From Sternotherus odoratus (Eukaryota > Chordata > Testudines > Kinosternidae), in assembly GCA_032164245.1 (NCBI GenBank), contig JAVMKO010000021.1:14576285-14640284 (forward strand): 64,000 nt of DNA, in the 5' to 3' direction. Shown here piece after piece: positions 1 through 11,920 of the stretch; position 1 is the stretch's first letter, and every line of letters starts with the position of its first letter. A program made the translations under genes and the position numbers. Under the pieces are notes generated by a model that saw only the letters and a program-made list of their open reading frames with translations, did not search any database and was not told the DNA's origin.

Positions 1-854
1 TCCGACTCCGATGAATAGTCGGACTGCGACCAGGGCGGTGCGGTGCCCTCCGGCGCTATGCCCCGTGAGTACATTTCGGGCTTCCCGGGAAACCTCGGTG
101 CCTGCGGTGCGGTGGGAGCCGGTGCGGGTATCGGCGGTGCCATCGAGGTTGCCGGTGCCGCTAGAGCCAAGCTTGCCGGTACCGAAGTCACCGGTGCTGG
201 CGGAATGACCTGCGCGACGGTGCGGGTGACCGGTGCCGGGATGGCAAACTGCGGTGCCGTGTCGACCGCGGTGCCCATGAGGTCCACCGCCGCGTCGAAC
301 GCCTCTGGGGTCGAGGGCGGTTCCAGCTCCGGCACCTCGATTTCCCGAGAGGGCACTATCTCCGGGGAGATAGTGATAGGCTCCGGTGCCGGTATCGGTG
401 CGCGCTCTGGACGGGGCCGTCTCACGTGCCCCGGAGCTGCTGGCACCACCGAGGGATCACCCGTGCCCTTGCGCACCGGGGAGCGCCCTCTAGATTTTTT
501 AGAAGGGACCGGCGACTGAGACCGGTGCCTTCTAGATAAGGAGGAGGATCCGTGCCGTGGCGACCGGTGCCGAGGTGTCTTCGGGCCCTTCGGGGTCGCG
601 GTGCCGCGCACCGACGCCGGTGCGCTGCTGGAGGCGGACGGCTCCGATGGTGGCTGGAGTGCCGACTCCATAAGGATTAACTTTAAACGGAAGTCTCTCT
701 CCTTTTTAGTGCGCGGCTTAAAGCTCTTGCAGCTCGAGCACTTCTCGGTCTGATGGCCCTCTCCCAGGCACTTAAGGCAACGGGAGTGAGGGTCACTAAT
801 CGGCATGGGCTTGCCGCAAACTTTACAGGACTTGAACCCTGACGCCCCAGGCAT
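1..854 (-). CDS. Gag-like zinc-knuckle protein of a retroelement, partial (DIRS-type candidate)
   Basis: Reading the minus strand from the ATG at 854-852, I translated 284 codons without a stop to the left edge, so the C-terminus lies outside the window. A TGA sits in frame four codons before the ATG, which supports this start. The N-terminus has a cysteine/histidine array: C10, C13, then C26-x2-C29-x4-H34-x4-C39-x2-C42, resembling zinc-knuckle regions of retroelement Gag proteins. A basic Ser/Arg/Pro-rich stretch follows (about residues 85-130), then a Pro/Ala-rich region. Gag proteins bind element RNA and assemble particles. No polymerase is in view. The DIRS assignment rests on the shape of the Cys/His array and its recalled similarity to reptile elements; a Gypsy-type gag is the main alternative. 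The high GC content contrasts with the flanks, and the open frame suggests a young insertion. Confidence 0.6.
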   Translation of the reverse strand, partial: MPGASGFKSCKVCGKPMPISDPHSRCLKCLGEGHQTEKCSSCKSFKPRTKKERDFRLKLILMESALQPPSEPSASSSAPASVRGTATPKGPKTPRHRSPRHGSSSLSRRHRSQSPVPSKKSRGRSPVRKGTGDPSVVPAAPGHVRRPRPERAPIPAPEPITISPEIVPSREIEVPELEPPSTPEAFDAAVDLMGTAVDTAPQFAIPAPVTRTVAQVIPPAPVTSVPASLALAAPATSMAPPIPAPAPTAPQAPRFPGKPEMYSRGIAPEGTAPPWSQSDYSSES

Positions 855-1205
855 AACCCGGCGTCAGAGATCTAACAACTACTTAACTACTATCTAACAC
901 TAAAGAACTCGAACAATAAGAACAATTAACCTAAATACCTAACTACTAGAGAACAAGATACCGCTCTGTGACAGAGGAGTAAGCTGTTCCAGCTACCGCC
1001 AAGGACGGAAAGAAGGAACTGAGCGGGGGGAGGGTCGGCAGGGGCATATATGCATGGCCATATCGGCGCCACTCCAGGGGTCGCCCCTGCCGACCCTACG
1101 GGTACCGCTGGGGAAAAGCTTTCCGTACCGGGCATGCGCGGAACGCACACACACATATGGGAATGGACATGAGCAAGCACTCGAAGAAGAAATCCTTCCT
1201 CTTAT
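855..1205 (-). mobile_element. 5' untranslated/terminal region of the same retroelement
   Basis: This is the sequence upstream of the gag-like start codon, read on the minus strand. It contains a short inverted pair (GGGTCGGCAGGGGC near 1031-1044 against its complement near 1081-1094) around a TATA-like, ATGC-rich centre, and an AT-rich leader just before the ATG. The outer end is put near 1205 because composition drops there; I could not find a target duplication. It probably carries the element's promoter. Confidence 0.45.
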
Positions 1206-2880
1206 GCCCAAATTTCATTCCCTTCTCCCCCAAATGTTAGGGTACACTTACCCCATAGGCTAGTATGTATGTGCGTATGAATGACAGGTATGTACGCACT
1301 TGTGGTGTATTTGTTAAGTCTGTGGGTACAACTCTGAAAAAACCTTATGCCATTCTTCAGTGTCTATTAGTCTAGGTAATGGTCTTCGACATAGGCGTGG
1401 ATGCTTTATTTGGGTAACAAGATGAAGGTCAACTTTGCTTTCTGGTTAAAAGGTCCTAAAATAGATGTGCTAACTTTGCCTTAGCTTAACATACAGGTTT
1501 TTGGTCTGTAGGCCACTTGCATTACAGCCAAACTTATTTTTAATATAAATCTATAAATCCATTACAATACATCAAATACTTAAACTTATAAGAAAAGATA
1601 TATCTATGCAAGCAATCAGATTAATTCTTAGGGCTACAGTAGCCTCCTAGCCCCTGTTGTGCATATTGGGCCTTCAAAATGGATGCCTGTTTTAAAGTCA
1701 AATGTTGATGTTTACCTGCACCCCCTGAGTGCCAGTGCTTCTCATGGGCAACTAATCTCAGTTTTCCTAACAGCACCTTCCAGTCATCTCCTCTTGGTTC
1801 ACATTTCTGTCCTCACGCTCTTATTTTCCCTTGACTACCTCCGCTTCTCTGGCTCAGGGTGGAGTCACTGTCACTCACATTCTCCTTCCTCCACTTTAAA
1901 AGGACAGGACTCTTACCAAACCTCTATTTTTCAATCTTCCATTCTTCCAGGAATTGTTAAAAATAAAATTTAGGATTATCTGCTTCCAATATTCTTAAAT
2001 AATTCCCTCCATTCTGAGGTCTCTTCAGTTACTGTAACTGTAGGGTACAGTCCAAATAAAATGATTCAAAAATCAGTCTGTTGATAATTGCCCATACAAA
2101 CCAGTGAGTGCTATGTGAATGGTCTTTATTACCTTAAAATGGCAGCAAAGTCCTTTCAGTTTAAGAATCATGGAGACCACAAAGAGAATGCCTGTGCAAT
2201 CAGGGAAACCATTCAATTTCATCTGCTGTAGAGATTATCATGATGGGAGGGATTCATAAAACTGGAAATAAATGTAGTGTAATCCCAAAGAACAATAACC
2301 TGTTATGAAAAATCCCTCCTGATGTTCCACAGAGATTAGGATATTGTTTAAATTGTATTTGGTCTACACATGACATTAATTTTCAGTGCCCTGAATTTTT
2401 CTAAGAAGTAATTCGATTGTGACTATTCAATAGCTGAAACGAAGCAGTAAGATAGGAAAGAGCTCCGTTTATGGAGCTGTTTCTCTAGGATAAAGCTGAC
2501 CAAAAATTGAAACTAGACCAAATACTCTCACTCTACGGCAATGGTAATTAATTGAAATAAAAAGTCATGGTAGTAAGAGCAGGTTTAGTCAGGGTCACAC
2601 TGTGTAATGGAAGCCATAATCTCCAGAGGTTTCTTTCAAATTCCAGGTTTCCATCAGCTGTTACCTTACAACCTGCTTTGCAGGTTCACCTCCACATTTG
2701 TTTGCCTACATTGTAGCTTTGAAATAAGAGGGGGTAATCTCTTCGGTTCAACTGCAAATGAGATGATGAGAATCCTTCCAGCACAACACTACTGTCCACG
2801 CCCAGCAGCAACCTCCTCGTAGCTCTTCCAGAGTAGCAGAGTAGCTACTGGCAGGTTCATGCAATCCTTATATAAATGGA
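1206..2880. other. Unique AT-rich sequence, no gene seen
   Basis: I see no long reading frame with recognisable protein motifs, no RNA gene and no repeat I can name here. A pyrimidine-rich stretch lies at about 1640-1900. Confidence 0.5.
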
Positions 2881-3072
2881 GATATACCAATCTTCTAGAA
2901 CTGGAAAGACCTTGAAGGTCATCGAGTCCAGTCCCCTGACTACACTAGCAGGATCGAGTACTGTCCCCTGACAGATTTTCTTGCCCCAAATCCCTAAATG
3001 GCCCCCTCAAGGATTGAACTCACAACCCTGGGTTTAGCAGGCCAATGCTCAAACCACTGAGCTATCCCTCTC
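2881..3072 (-). mobile_element. tRNA-derived SINE with CR1-like 3' tail
   Basis: On the minus strand the element begins with a tRNA-like head. A box A-like TAGCTCAGTGG lies within 3046-3064 and a box B-like GTTCAATCC at 3011-3019, spaced as in a Pol III internal promoter. The 3' part (about 2885-2950) resembles the CR1 LINE 3' end, containing a GGTCATCGAGTCCAG-type segment on the plus strand. A CR1-like tail fits mobilisation by CR1 reverse transcriptase. It is not a tRNA gene: the body and tail are fused to the head and the cloverleaf is imperfect. Confidence 0.7.
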
Positions 3073-5583
3073 CCCCTTACCACAGACACTCCCTGCATCA
3101 CATAGCCTGTCACGTTAGACAGAGCTGCTGCCCAGCCTTATCCCTACAAACACCAGGACACACTTCATTATGCCCCTCTCAATCCCATTGCCACCTGCTG
3201 TTCACAGGGCCACTCTGTCCTGGCTTCTTCACTCAACACCTGCTCATGCTTATGGGTTTCCCAGAGATGGGGTTCAGGTTAGTATTATTAGGGGTCTTAA
3301 GGGAATTTGGACTTTGAGATTTCAGGTCTCCCCTGAATTTCTCTAATTTATCACCCCGTGACTGAGCTGGTTACAAATGTCAGAGTCAGCCAGTCTTTAG
3401 CAATCCATCCCCTCTGCAGTCCCTTCTCTCTCAGTGACTGACGTAGGGCAAAGATTTCCCTTTTGCTAACAGAGGGGGTTGTGCTGATCACTAATAGGGC
3501 TGAATTTCACCCACAATTCCTATCTGTGTGAATAAATGTAAAAGGTTTATTTTCACAAAGTCACAGGTTTGTGCACATGATTTTGGGCGAATGTGAAATT
3601 AAACAAGACCTGAGCCTGATTCATAAGAAGACAGAAGAGGAAATATGAATCTGGTTTTGAAATGCCCTGTTTTAAAAACACTTTCCAAAGAATTTCTAAG
3701 GGAATTTAGAACAAAGATTGTAACATGCAAGGAGCAGTGCATATTAGAGCAATCAGCCACCCTAGCAGGATTACCACCTTCCCCTCATTGATTTGGCTAA
3801 GATTTTTATTGTCTGCTGAAATGTAATTAAAGACTCCTCTGATGGTACCAATTAAAGACTTGAAAGGGCTGGAGTTGGTGCTCACATTATCACATGGTGC
3901 AAGGCAGTGATGCTGTAAACATCCATTAGCCATTACAGTTCTCATTAGTCCTTGAAAAACAACTCATTAGTGTCCTTAGAACTGACAGGTAAATACAAAT
4001 AATAGGATAAATCTATCAATAAATGCATTGTGTATAAAATCATGGCTTCTGTCATTGTGCTGCATTCAGTGACTAATCAGAAGGTTAAATACTCCTTGTG
4101 CAAAAATATATGCAAGTTGCAGAACACTTAGCCAGACAGATTGTGAAAAAATGGCATGCAAGAAACTAATGAAGACATCAAAGGTTTTATTTATATGTTG
4201 GGTGGGTTCATTTCAAGTTCAGGTTGCTATGAACGGTCACAGCTGTTTAGCCAAGGCTAAATTTTAGACAGCATATTGGGTTGGTTTTAATTTCAATTGT
4301 GGTGGCTTACAAAGCTGTTTAAATCTGATGCTGTCTCAGTCCCTTTGTAGAATTCAGTACAACTCTCAAACCCCAGTAGGTCAACAGGCAATAGATGTGC
4401 AGTACAGATAATGAGAAGGGGAGATAACAATGATATGGAGATAAAAATGGCAGTACTACTACATGCCCTCAGAAGGTACAATAAATATGCCATTGTTAGG
4501 CCAAGTATCCTATTCAGAGCACTTGGCAAATGTCTTTGTTTTTTCTGCTTTCTCTGGTTGGCAGAGTTATGGCTAATTTTTTTAATGTCCAGCAACTTCC
4601 AACTGTATATTTTGTCTAATCATTTTTGTCCATTGTCTATGATCCATATACTCTGCTCCCACGGAGAACTTTGACTTAATTAATTTTAGATTTAAAGCAA
4701 CAAGAAGTCTTTATAGTAAAAGGAAGCAAGGAGAGAATGGCTTGTTAATTAAAATGTCACTTAGGATATTCCTTGCTAAAACTAAGATTAGTGAGTGTTT
4801 CCTTTCCTTACAGGGTCTTGCTCTGTAACATAAATGTAGGGATCATACACACGACGGGTGCTGTTATGGCTCAAGAAACCAAAGCCTGGATGAGACGGGG
4901 AGGATGACAACCACTACCCTAGCAGTAGGACCTGGACCCACTTTTGCATGCAGTGCAAGAGCAGGCGTGACAACTCTGCAGGTGCTAAGGGAAGCGCACC
5001 TGCTCCAGTCTTTGCTATATGGATATAACGGATGCAGCTGGAGGGGCCTCTCATTGGGAGTTGGGGCACCAGTGGTAGGGCTAGGTCCATGACCCTCCAG
5101 CAGCAGAACAAGGAGAACATTTCCCCTGTGCACTCCAGGATTAAAAGCAAGCTACATTATAGCTGCCTTCTGCTCAGCTGCAGGATCTCTCCTCTACTGC
5201 ACCTACACAGGGAAGAATAATTTAGCCCATTGCATGTTGCCATCTCGGATACCATTTTCTGTGCAAAACAAAACTTCCAAGGCAAAATTTTTGTGAACTC
5301 CTTTGGTTGCAGAACAACTTTAAAATGCCCTGTCCAAATGCATTTCACAACGATTTCACTGAATGTGGACGCAGACATTTCTCCACTTTTCACTTTCTCC
5401 ACTTCTGCAATTCTAATTACATGGCAGCAGTCCCCAACACTATGGGCTCTAGCAAGTGATAGATAGCTCACCATGATGTGACAAGCATGTCCAGATCTAA
5501 AGACAGCTTTGACAAGGTCAGTTGTACTCCCACAGAGGTTGCCAAAGAGGAGACCAGCTATTAGAAAATAATTAAACAAGATG
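3073..5583. other. Unique sequence, no gene seen
   Basis: No recognisable gene or confident repeat. Short frames on both strands have no family motifs. A moderately GC-rich patch at 4850-5150 is also without recognisable content. Confidence 0.5.
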
Positions 5584-5775
5584 TAAGAGACATGGTGGAG
5601 GGGGTAACATCTTTTATTGGACCAACTTCTGTTGGTGAGAGAGAGAGAAGCTTTCAAGCTAAACAGAGCTCTTCTTCAGGTCTGACCAACAGCTGTTGGT
5701 CCAATAAAAAGTATTATCTCACTCACCTTCTCTCTAATATCCCAGCCCAGCATGACTACAACACCACTGCATTAA
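5584..5775. mobile_element. Penelope-like tail unit, type I, inverted pair
   Basis: The left half (5584-5690) is a minus-strand unit and the right half (about 5694-5775) is a plus-strand unit of the same family, meeting head to head. The segment TTGGTCCAATAAAA occurs at 5695-5708 and its complement at about 5613-5626. The minus unit holds a hammerhead-like order: CTGAAGA (5679-5673), a short hairpin, then GAAA (5655-5652). Inverted, truncated tail copies and hammerhead motifs are known features of Penelope-like retroelements. The family name is my inference. Confidence 0.5.
5640..5690 (-). ncRNA. Hammerhead-ribozyme-like core (type I unit)
   Basis: On the minus strand, CTGAAGA (5679-5673) fits the CUGANGA core. 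A five-pair hairpin (GAGCT with AGCTT, one G-U) follows and then GAAA at 5655-5652. There is one extra A between the core and helix II. Helix III would be very short, and helix I might use CTGTTGGT upstream with ACCAACAG downstream. Activity is not shown; this is a motif match by eye. Confidence 0.35.
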
Positions 5776-6511
5776 TACGATGTAGTCATTTTAAATCATT
5801 TCAACTCTGTAGGTCAACGAGAGACTGAGAACAATGGCATTTAACTACCCATTAACCCCAACCTTCAGAAAATCCCAGCTCTAAATGAGCTGAAGAATCT
5901 GTGCCAGTAAAATAAGGAACCTGATGGAGTCAAATATTATAATTAAAATGTGCATAAAAGTCAACTATAAGTTATACAGGTTGGGACAAAGTATTGCTAA
6001 CTTTAATGGCAGAATTTGCCTCATGGACAATCCTGCTAGGAAAGATTTGATTTCTTTTAGTTTAAGTGCTAAAGTGAAGACGGCTAATGTTTGCAATCAA
6101 GCATGATTATGCTATCAAGTTGGGGAAATGCACCTGTGCTGAAAGAGGCAGTAAATAAAAGAAACTGAAACAAAATGATGTGTTTATAACTATATCTGAC
6201 CACAGAGTGGAATAATCAGAAATGTAATTCTTTGATTAATAATGTGCAGACTAAGCTGAACCAGACATACCAAGGTGCCACCATTGTTAAAACAAGGAGA
6301 ACAGAAATGGAAGATTTATAGAGCTGTTCCTGCCTTCTGGAGAACAGTTTTTGGAAGAGACTTTGCATTATAGAGGAACTATTAAAACAAGTTTAAAGAG
6401 CATCAAAGATTATGGAGGGACTTCTTCATATAAATTATATGAACTTTAAACTGGATATGTCAGCAGCTAGCAGAATGTTGATAGAGAAACTGCAACTTGA
6501 AGAAGCATAAC
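5776..6511. other. Unique AT-rich sequence, no gene seen
   Basis: No reading frame with recognisable motifs and no named repeat. Confidence 0.5.
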
Positions 6512-7266
6512 TGCTAAGCCGGGATATATCACAAGAGGCCCAGAGAAACTGTAGTAGGATGAGGCCCTGAAACATGAACCTTTGTATCAGAGGCCCAGCA
6601 TGAGGCCTGAGCTAAAGTAATGGTCAAAACTTTGCTAACATAAAGCAAAGTTAAGCTGTGAGCTAGAGGCAGGCCCTGCTCACAGAAGCTGGCAAGGAAA
6701 GGGCTGATGTTGCAAACCTATGAGGTACCAGAACCCTTGGACATTCCATACAGGTAACAAGGGACAGGACGACCCATCCTAAAGACAGGGGCAAGGGTAA
6801 TATGATGGATAGAGTTGTTTTGCTCGAACCATCATGTATAAGGTGAGAGGCGGCACCTTACTATGTAGAGGGGATGCACCTCAATACATCAGGAGTGATG
6901 TGTAACTTGTTTGTACCTGTGTATAAGAATATGACCCTGTGGTGGTGTCTTTGTCCAGCGAAAGGGGGCAGTGGGAGGTCCACCACTGATTGACCTGGTC
7001 CATTGTTAGGGGGCACAAATTCATAGTATGTCTTGTAGAGACTCTTGACGGGTCTATGGGAAACTATCACTGTGCTTCGTTTGACAATAAACCTGGCAAG
7101 GGTGCCTTTGTATCTTACTGGAGTCTGTGGTCATTGGGGTTCTCTCGGGGTCTGCTGTGCCAGCAATCTGCAGAGCCAGGGCAGCAAACAGAGGGAACAC
7201 GCACACAGCCGACTGATATCATCATCGAACAAGAGCAGAGCACCACACCGGTAGCTACTGACAACA
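6512..7266 (+). mobile_element. ERV-type long terminal repeat, probably solo
   Basis: This unit of about 755 bp has promoter-to-polyadenylation order on the plus strand. Candidate TATA boxes lie at about 6836 and 6922 (TATAAG), and a canonical AATAAA at 7086-7091 is followed by a GT-rich stretch, as in the R/U5 part of a retroviral LTR. The outer limits (TG near 6512, CA near 7266) are approximate and I could not confirm a target duplication. No gag, pol or env sequence lies next to it, which fits a solo LTR left by recombination. Confidence 0.55.
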
Positions 7267-7314
7267 GCAGATATTAATGGTGTCTAGACATTTTATCTCT
7301 GCATCCCATCCTAA

Positions 7315-8000
7315 GGTAACATGTACCCAATCAATATGGGGGTAGCTGAAATCACCCCATTATTAATGGGTTTTCTGGTTTTGTAGCCTCTCTAATATCT
7401 CTGAACATTTCACACTCACTGTCACCATCCTGGTCAGGTGTTCAGTAGAACATTCCTACTGCTAAACTCTTATTATTCATAGAGATTCTATGGCACTGAT
7501 TTATTTAAGATTTTTACTATATTTGACTCTACACTTTCTTTCACACAGAATGCCAATCCACTACCAGTGCGAACTACTCTTTCATTCCTATATATTGTGT
7601 ACCCTGGTATTACTGTGTCTCATTTGATTATCATCATTCCACCAAGTTTCTGTGATGCCTGTTATATCAATATCCTCATTTAATACCAGACACTCAAATT
7701 AATTGAGCTTAGTATTTAGACTTCTAGCATTTGCACGCAAGCGCTTATAAAATTTGTCAATATTTAGTTGTCTGCCTTCATGTGATGTAATTGAATAGGA
7801 CTCTTTTGTTTGTTTCTCTTCAGTTCCTACCCGTACTTCATCAGCTACTATCTTCTCTTCTTTACTAGGGTATAGAGTACCCCTTTAATAAATCCTCCCC
7901 TAGGGACGTGCCTGTCCAAACCTTGAGTTCCACCACAGCTGTTAACTTACCGTCAGCCTCTAGCTTAAAGACTATCCAACTGGCACAAGTGAGGCCCTAT
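7315..8000 (-). mobile_element. CR1 LINE fragment, endonuclease part of ORF2 (broken)
   Basis: Read on the minus strand, about 7680-7640 translates to a segment containing DITGITETWW, matching the conserved ITETW motif of CR1-type apurinic-like endonucleases. Further downstream a frame gives VVRTGSGLAFCV, corresponding to the RxGGGVALYV region of the same domain. Stops and frame changes make it a dead copy. It lacks the reverse transcriptase and the 3' end, so it is an internal fragment. Confidence 0.7.
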
Positions 8001-9887
8001 TCTGAGCGACTCAGTCAAAAATCTAAGCAAGTCACTTCCCCAAAATAGCAATTAAGTTTAAGTGTTGTTTTCTGTTGTGGTTGTGAGAGTTGATTCTGAA
8101 AACCCCAATGGTTATATCAACTAATTTTCCAGTTTGCATTTGTCAAATCATAGTCCAAAACCGCTTTTGCCTTCTTATATCCTATACTACTAGCTGCTGT
8201 TTTAAAATATTGAATAAAATGCTATTAAACTAATTTAAACCCTTGAGTCCTTTTCTATAGTTAAGCAATCAAATTTAAAAGAACCTTAAGAAAGGTAGGA
8301 CAGGTAATCACTTAAGCAGTTGCTTAACAAAGGTTTGTTTTATATGCTCTTTAATGTAACTTTTGAATTTTAAGGGACCGTTTTCCTATATAGCCTCCTC
8401 ATTTTCTATATTTTATGGGAGATTTTTCTTCTAGTTTTCCCAGTATCTTTTCTTTTTCCTCACTCAGTCTCATGGCTATTGACTACATTCATTATATGCA
8501 AGGTTTTGTACTCCAAGTATCCCATGAGGAAAGAATTAAATCAACTAAAATAAAGCATGAACAAATGACTATTCTTACAGCCTTATATCAAAACACATTG
8601 GGCAGAGTCCACAGCCTTTTTGCTGGAATTTGAAGGGGATTCAGGATGAAGAACGAAGCTTAGATTTTGAACAGAGGTAATTTCTGAAGGTGGAATCATA
8701 GCTTAAGTAATTCTCCAGAGAATTTTCCTGATGCAAAGCTAACAAGACATTGTGATAATTTTTTAGCAACTGGCCTCATTCCAAGTTGGATTTTAAACAC
8801 AGATTATAAAGCAAACACCATCCCCCACAAGTATTAAAGAAGAAGAAAATAACAGAACGGGGGCTGCAAAAATGGTCTCTATTGTGGGACCAAAAACCGT
8901 CAATCAAGCAGGTTGACAGGCATCAGAGATTGACAGACAGGCCCTCTCTCTTGACTTCAGTTATCTGGGGGAATGGGAAAAGTGTCTGCAAGAACATGTT
9001 AAATTGCCAAAGTCATTACCAGTTACCAATTACCAAAGAAAAGATAACAAGGTGTATTTTAGAAAAATTGATGCAACAACATGCATTTCAATAAAAGGGA
9101 GTTTTTCAGAACTTTAGAAAACAAAATGAACTATTTAGGGAATACACAATGATTTTCACTGAATACCAAACACTCTGCTACACTAGCAAGCTTTGGAGAT
9201 TCATCACTGTTCTCTTTCTATTTTAGACTGGTGCCAAAGGTCAACCAACAAAATATTTCCCTTTGTTTCTTCTTAAGTTTGACTTCTTTCTTTAAGTGAG
9301 TTCTGCACCCCAGTGATTGCATCCCAGGCTCTGAGCTGGGCAAATTGGAACCAAAAAGCCAGTTTAGTTTCCAAAACACATTTATTCTGCTTTCAGGAGT
9401 GAATTACACAAAATGTAAATAAGTTCTAAGAAAGAAGAAAGTAACTCTTGTGTCTCCCAAATTTGCTCATTTCAATCACCTAGTCAAAAGTGAGCCCAGA
9501 AGAATCATATCAGACCCGAAATTATCTTGAGATGGACTGTAGAAGCATGAAATACTACAGCATCTTTCTCACTATTTGAGTCTTTCACAGAGGCCATGCA
9601 AACCAGGATTATGGCATTTGGGGTGCAACTTGCTCTGGCAGAGAAACCTACTGCTCAAATTTTCCAGGCTCTACAACTAATTAAATTTGTGTGTTATTTA
9701 TGCTATTTTAAGCAAGTTTTTAATAACACTTTGTTGTTCACCTCTCAGGAGCCTTATGTACTATTAATGGAAAGAAGGTAGGTTTTTCTCCCCTATTCCC
9801 TTTATGAACCTCTAGACTGTATGTGACTCAGTTTACATTGGCTGGATCCTCTTAGAACCTGTAGTCGATTAGTTCGTTCTTCTGCAA
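8001..9887. other. Unique AT-rich sequence, no gene seen
   Basis: No recognisable coding motif, RNA gene or named repeat. Several small frames are at chance length. Confidence 0.5.
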
Positions 9888-9889
9888 TA

Positions 9890-10172
9890 CAGTAGACTCT
9901 CGGTTATCCAGGATGATAGGGAAAAAAATAATTCTGGTTAATAAAATCCTGGATAATCACCATCCATAGGAAATAGGGGAAGTGGGGGTTGATTCACCAG
10001 CCATCCTGCACCGGGGGGAGGAGGTGTTGGTTCACTGGCTGTCCTACGCCCTGGTAGGGTTTTTTTGTGTGCGCGCTTGTGGCAGCAACAAAGCCAGAGC
10101 CGGCCCAGCGAGTTACGCGTATTTTTTTGACATCCTGGTTAATCCACATCCTGGTTAATCGAGAGTCTCCTG
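9890..10172. mobile_element. Non-autonomous pogo/Tigger-like DNA element
   Basis: The left end CAGTAGACTCTCGGTTA and the inverted right end (complement reads CAGGAGACTCTCGATTA) form terminal inverted repeats of about 25 bp. TA dinucleotides flank both ends (9888-9889 and 10173-10174), as expected for Tc1/mariner-superfamily insertion. No transposase frame is present. A GC-richer core at about 10,010-10,120 separates the ends. Confidence 0.75.
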
Positions 10173-11920
10173 TAACTAGTTTTTTGTTTGTTATTTAAAA
10201 AAAAATAACTTTGCAGTTTAGCTTGAAAATTCCTTAAAGATCTCACATTCCTCTTTAAAATCTGCAGTTGCCAGAAATATTAAACATCTTAAAGGAATAG
10301 ATGCAAGCAGAGCACCTGTCACTACAGGTGAAAAAATTAACCCCTCCTTTGCCCGATGAAGAAGCCAAAAAATTCCTCTAAGATCATTCAGCCCATGTGT
10401 TAAATGTGGAATAATTGGGGTTAGCTAGGCCACAGTAACCTGAAACAAGATAAATGCTTCCCCAATTCTAGAAAAGGTGGGTGAATAGTGTCACTTTTGT
10501 ACAGTGAACCAGCAAAAGGCCTATGGATCACTTAAATGCCACTTAAGTTCTATTTTTAGGTCATAAATGGTGCATGAATCTTGCGCTGGTCCTCTCTACG
10601 GGGGTAACTTAACCCCTAATATTTTAGCAGAGAGAATCTCTAACTTGTTTTAAGATAATCCTGGCCCTTCAAGGCAGATACATCTCTTACTTCAAAATAC
10701 AAGGAATTTGATTCAAGTTTCATACAGAGACAAAAAACAATACATTTTATTGTAACGGAGGAAAAGATGCACGTCTGGAAATGCTTTCTACTCTGTTTCT
10801 CTCACTAAGTATAGCAAAGCAAAACAATTTTTCAGGAACACAAATGTAACTGAGTACTGTTTTCAAAAGCATTTCTGTACAGTACCTTTTGGGAATTAAG
10901 AGATAGGGGCTTAAACGTCACTGATTCATAGGAAGAGCTGGGTTTGTATTCTGGGAAATGGATTTGCAATGCCAACTGGTTGTTTTGAAAATTCCACCTT
11001 GCATGTACTGTGTCATATTTAAACTGTCAGCATTGGCCTAACTCTGCTCCCACTGAAATCAACCACTGAGCATTTGTGAAAATCCCACCCATAACATAGA
11101 TTTATTCACAAACACTCTCCATAACATTTAAACCAAAACAACCCAAACAACCACAAAAGTAAATCCAAAATAGATGAAAGAATTGTGAACCACTGATGAC
11201 AACTAATTTGCAATTGTTAATAAGGCAGCAATTAGGAATATTCATTTTATAAAAGGCTATTATTCTAATCATTTATGTTAATCTGAACAATTTTATTATG
11301 CTCATGTAGAAATTGACAGTCGTCTATTGTGGACGGTTTGCAGCATCACTAACACACTAAGTTGCTCAGATTTCATGGGTCTAATTTTAAACCTTTTAAA
11401 TTCCATACAGGAATCTGAAATAATTGAGTAATGAATTTCTAAATTCTAATACGCATTTATCTAAAATACTGAACAGCATTGTTGCTCCTCAACACTTAAC
11501 TGTGCAATAAGAAATCTATTCAAGAACAATTGCTTGTCATTCCACTAACTCCTGCTTTTCAGCCAAAGGGTGCTGGCTGTAGTGCATCCACCTCTGACGT
11601 ACAAAATGCCAGGACAGTCAGAATGAGCCTAAGACTTCCCTAAGTCCACAAAATTGGACAGATGGACGTGTCTGCTGAGCACCTTCCAGATCTCCTAGGA
11701 CAGCTGTCTCAAAAGAGACAATCCCGGGAAAACCTGAGCAGGGACAGGCCCAGCTAGCGGAGGAACAAAGGGAGTCATGGTAAGCTGCATCAAACCCTGC
11801 AGCATGGAGTGAAAAGTTGGAGCTGACGACAATCCCTCCCGTGCCAGAGACCTGGAGTCCTGGCCACCGTACTAAAATTGTTCCAGCAATGGGCTCCCCA
11901 ACCTCCACTCCCCATACAGG
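10173..11920. other. Unique sequence; AT-rich block and a mixed block
   Basis: 11,170-11,500 is AT-rich with repeated ATTA/TAAT cores and may be conserved noncoding DNA. 11,033-11,095 resembles the degenerate GGCCTAATTCTGCTC-type MITE end. 11,560-11,915 is GC-richer and may be an unnamed old repeat. No gene seen. Confidence 0.4.

Noticed and set aside
43..519. Plus-strand frame of 158 codons
   Set aside because: It is the antisense shadow of the minus-strand gag-like frame; the Cys/His pattern and start context are on the minus strand.
3011..3064. Possible tRNA gene
   Set aside because: Box A and B are present, but the sequence continues into a SINE body and the cloverleaf pairs poorly.
5157..5657. 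Minus-strand frame of 166 codons
   Set aside because: Its start lies inside the Penelope-like repeat and the rest has no recognisable domain or composition typical of coding sequence.
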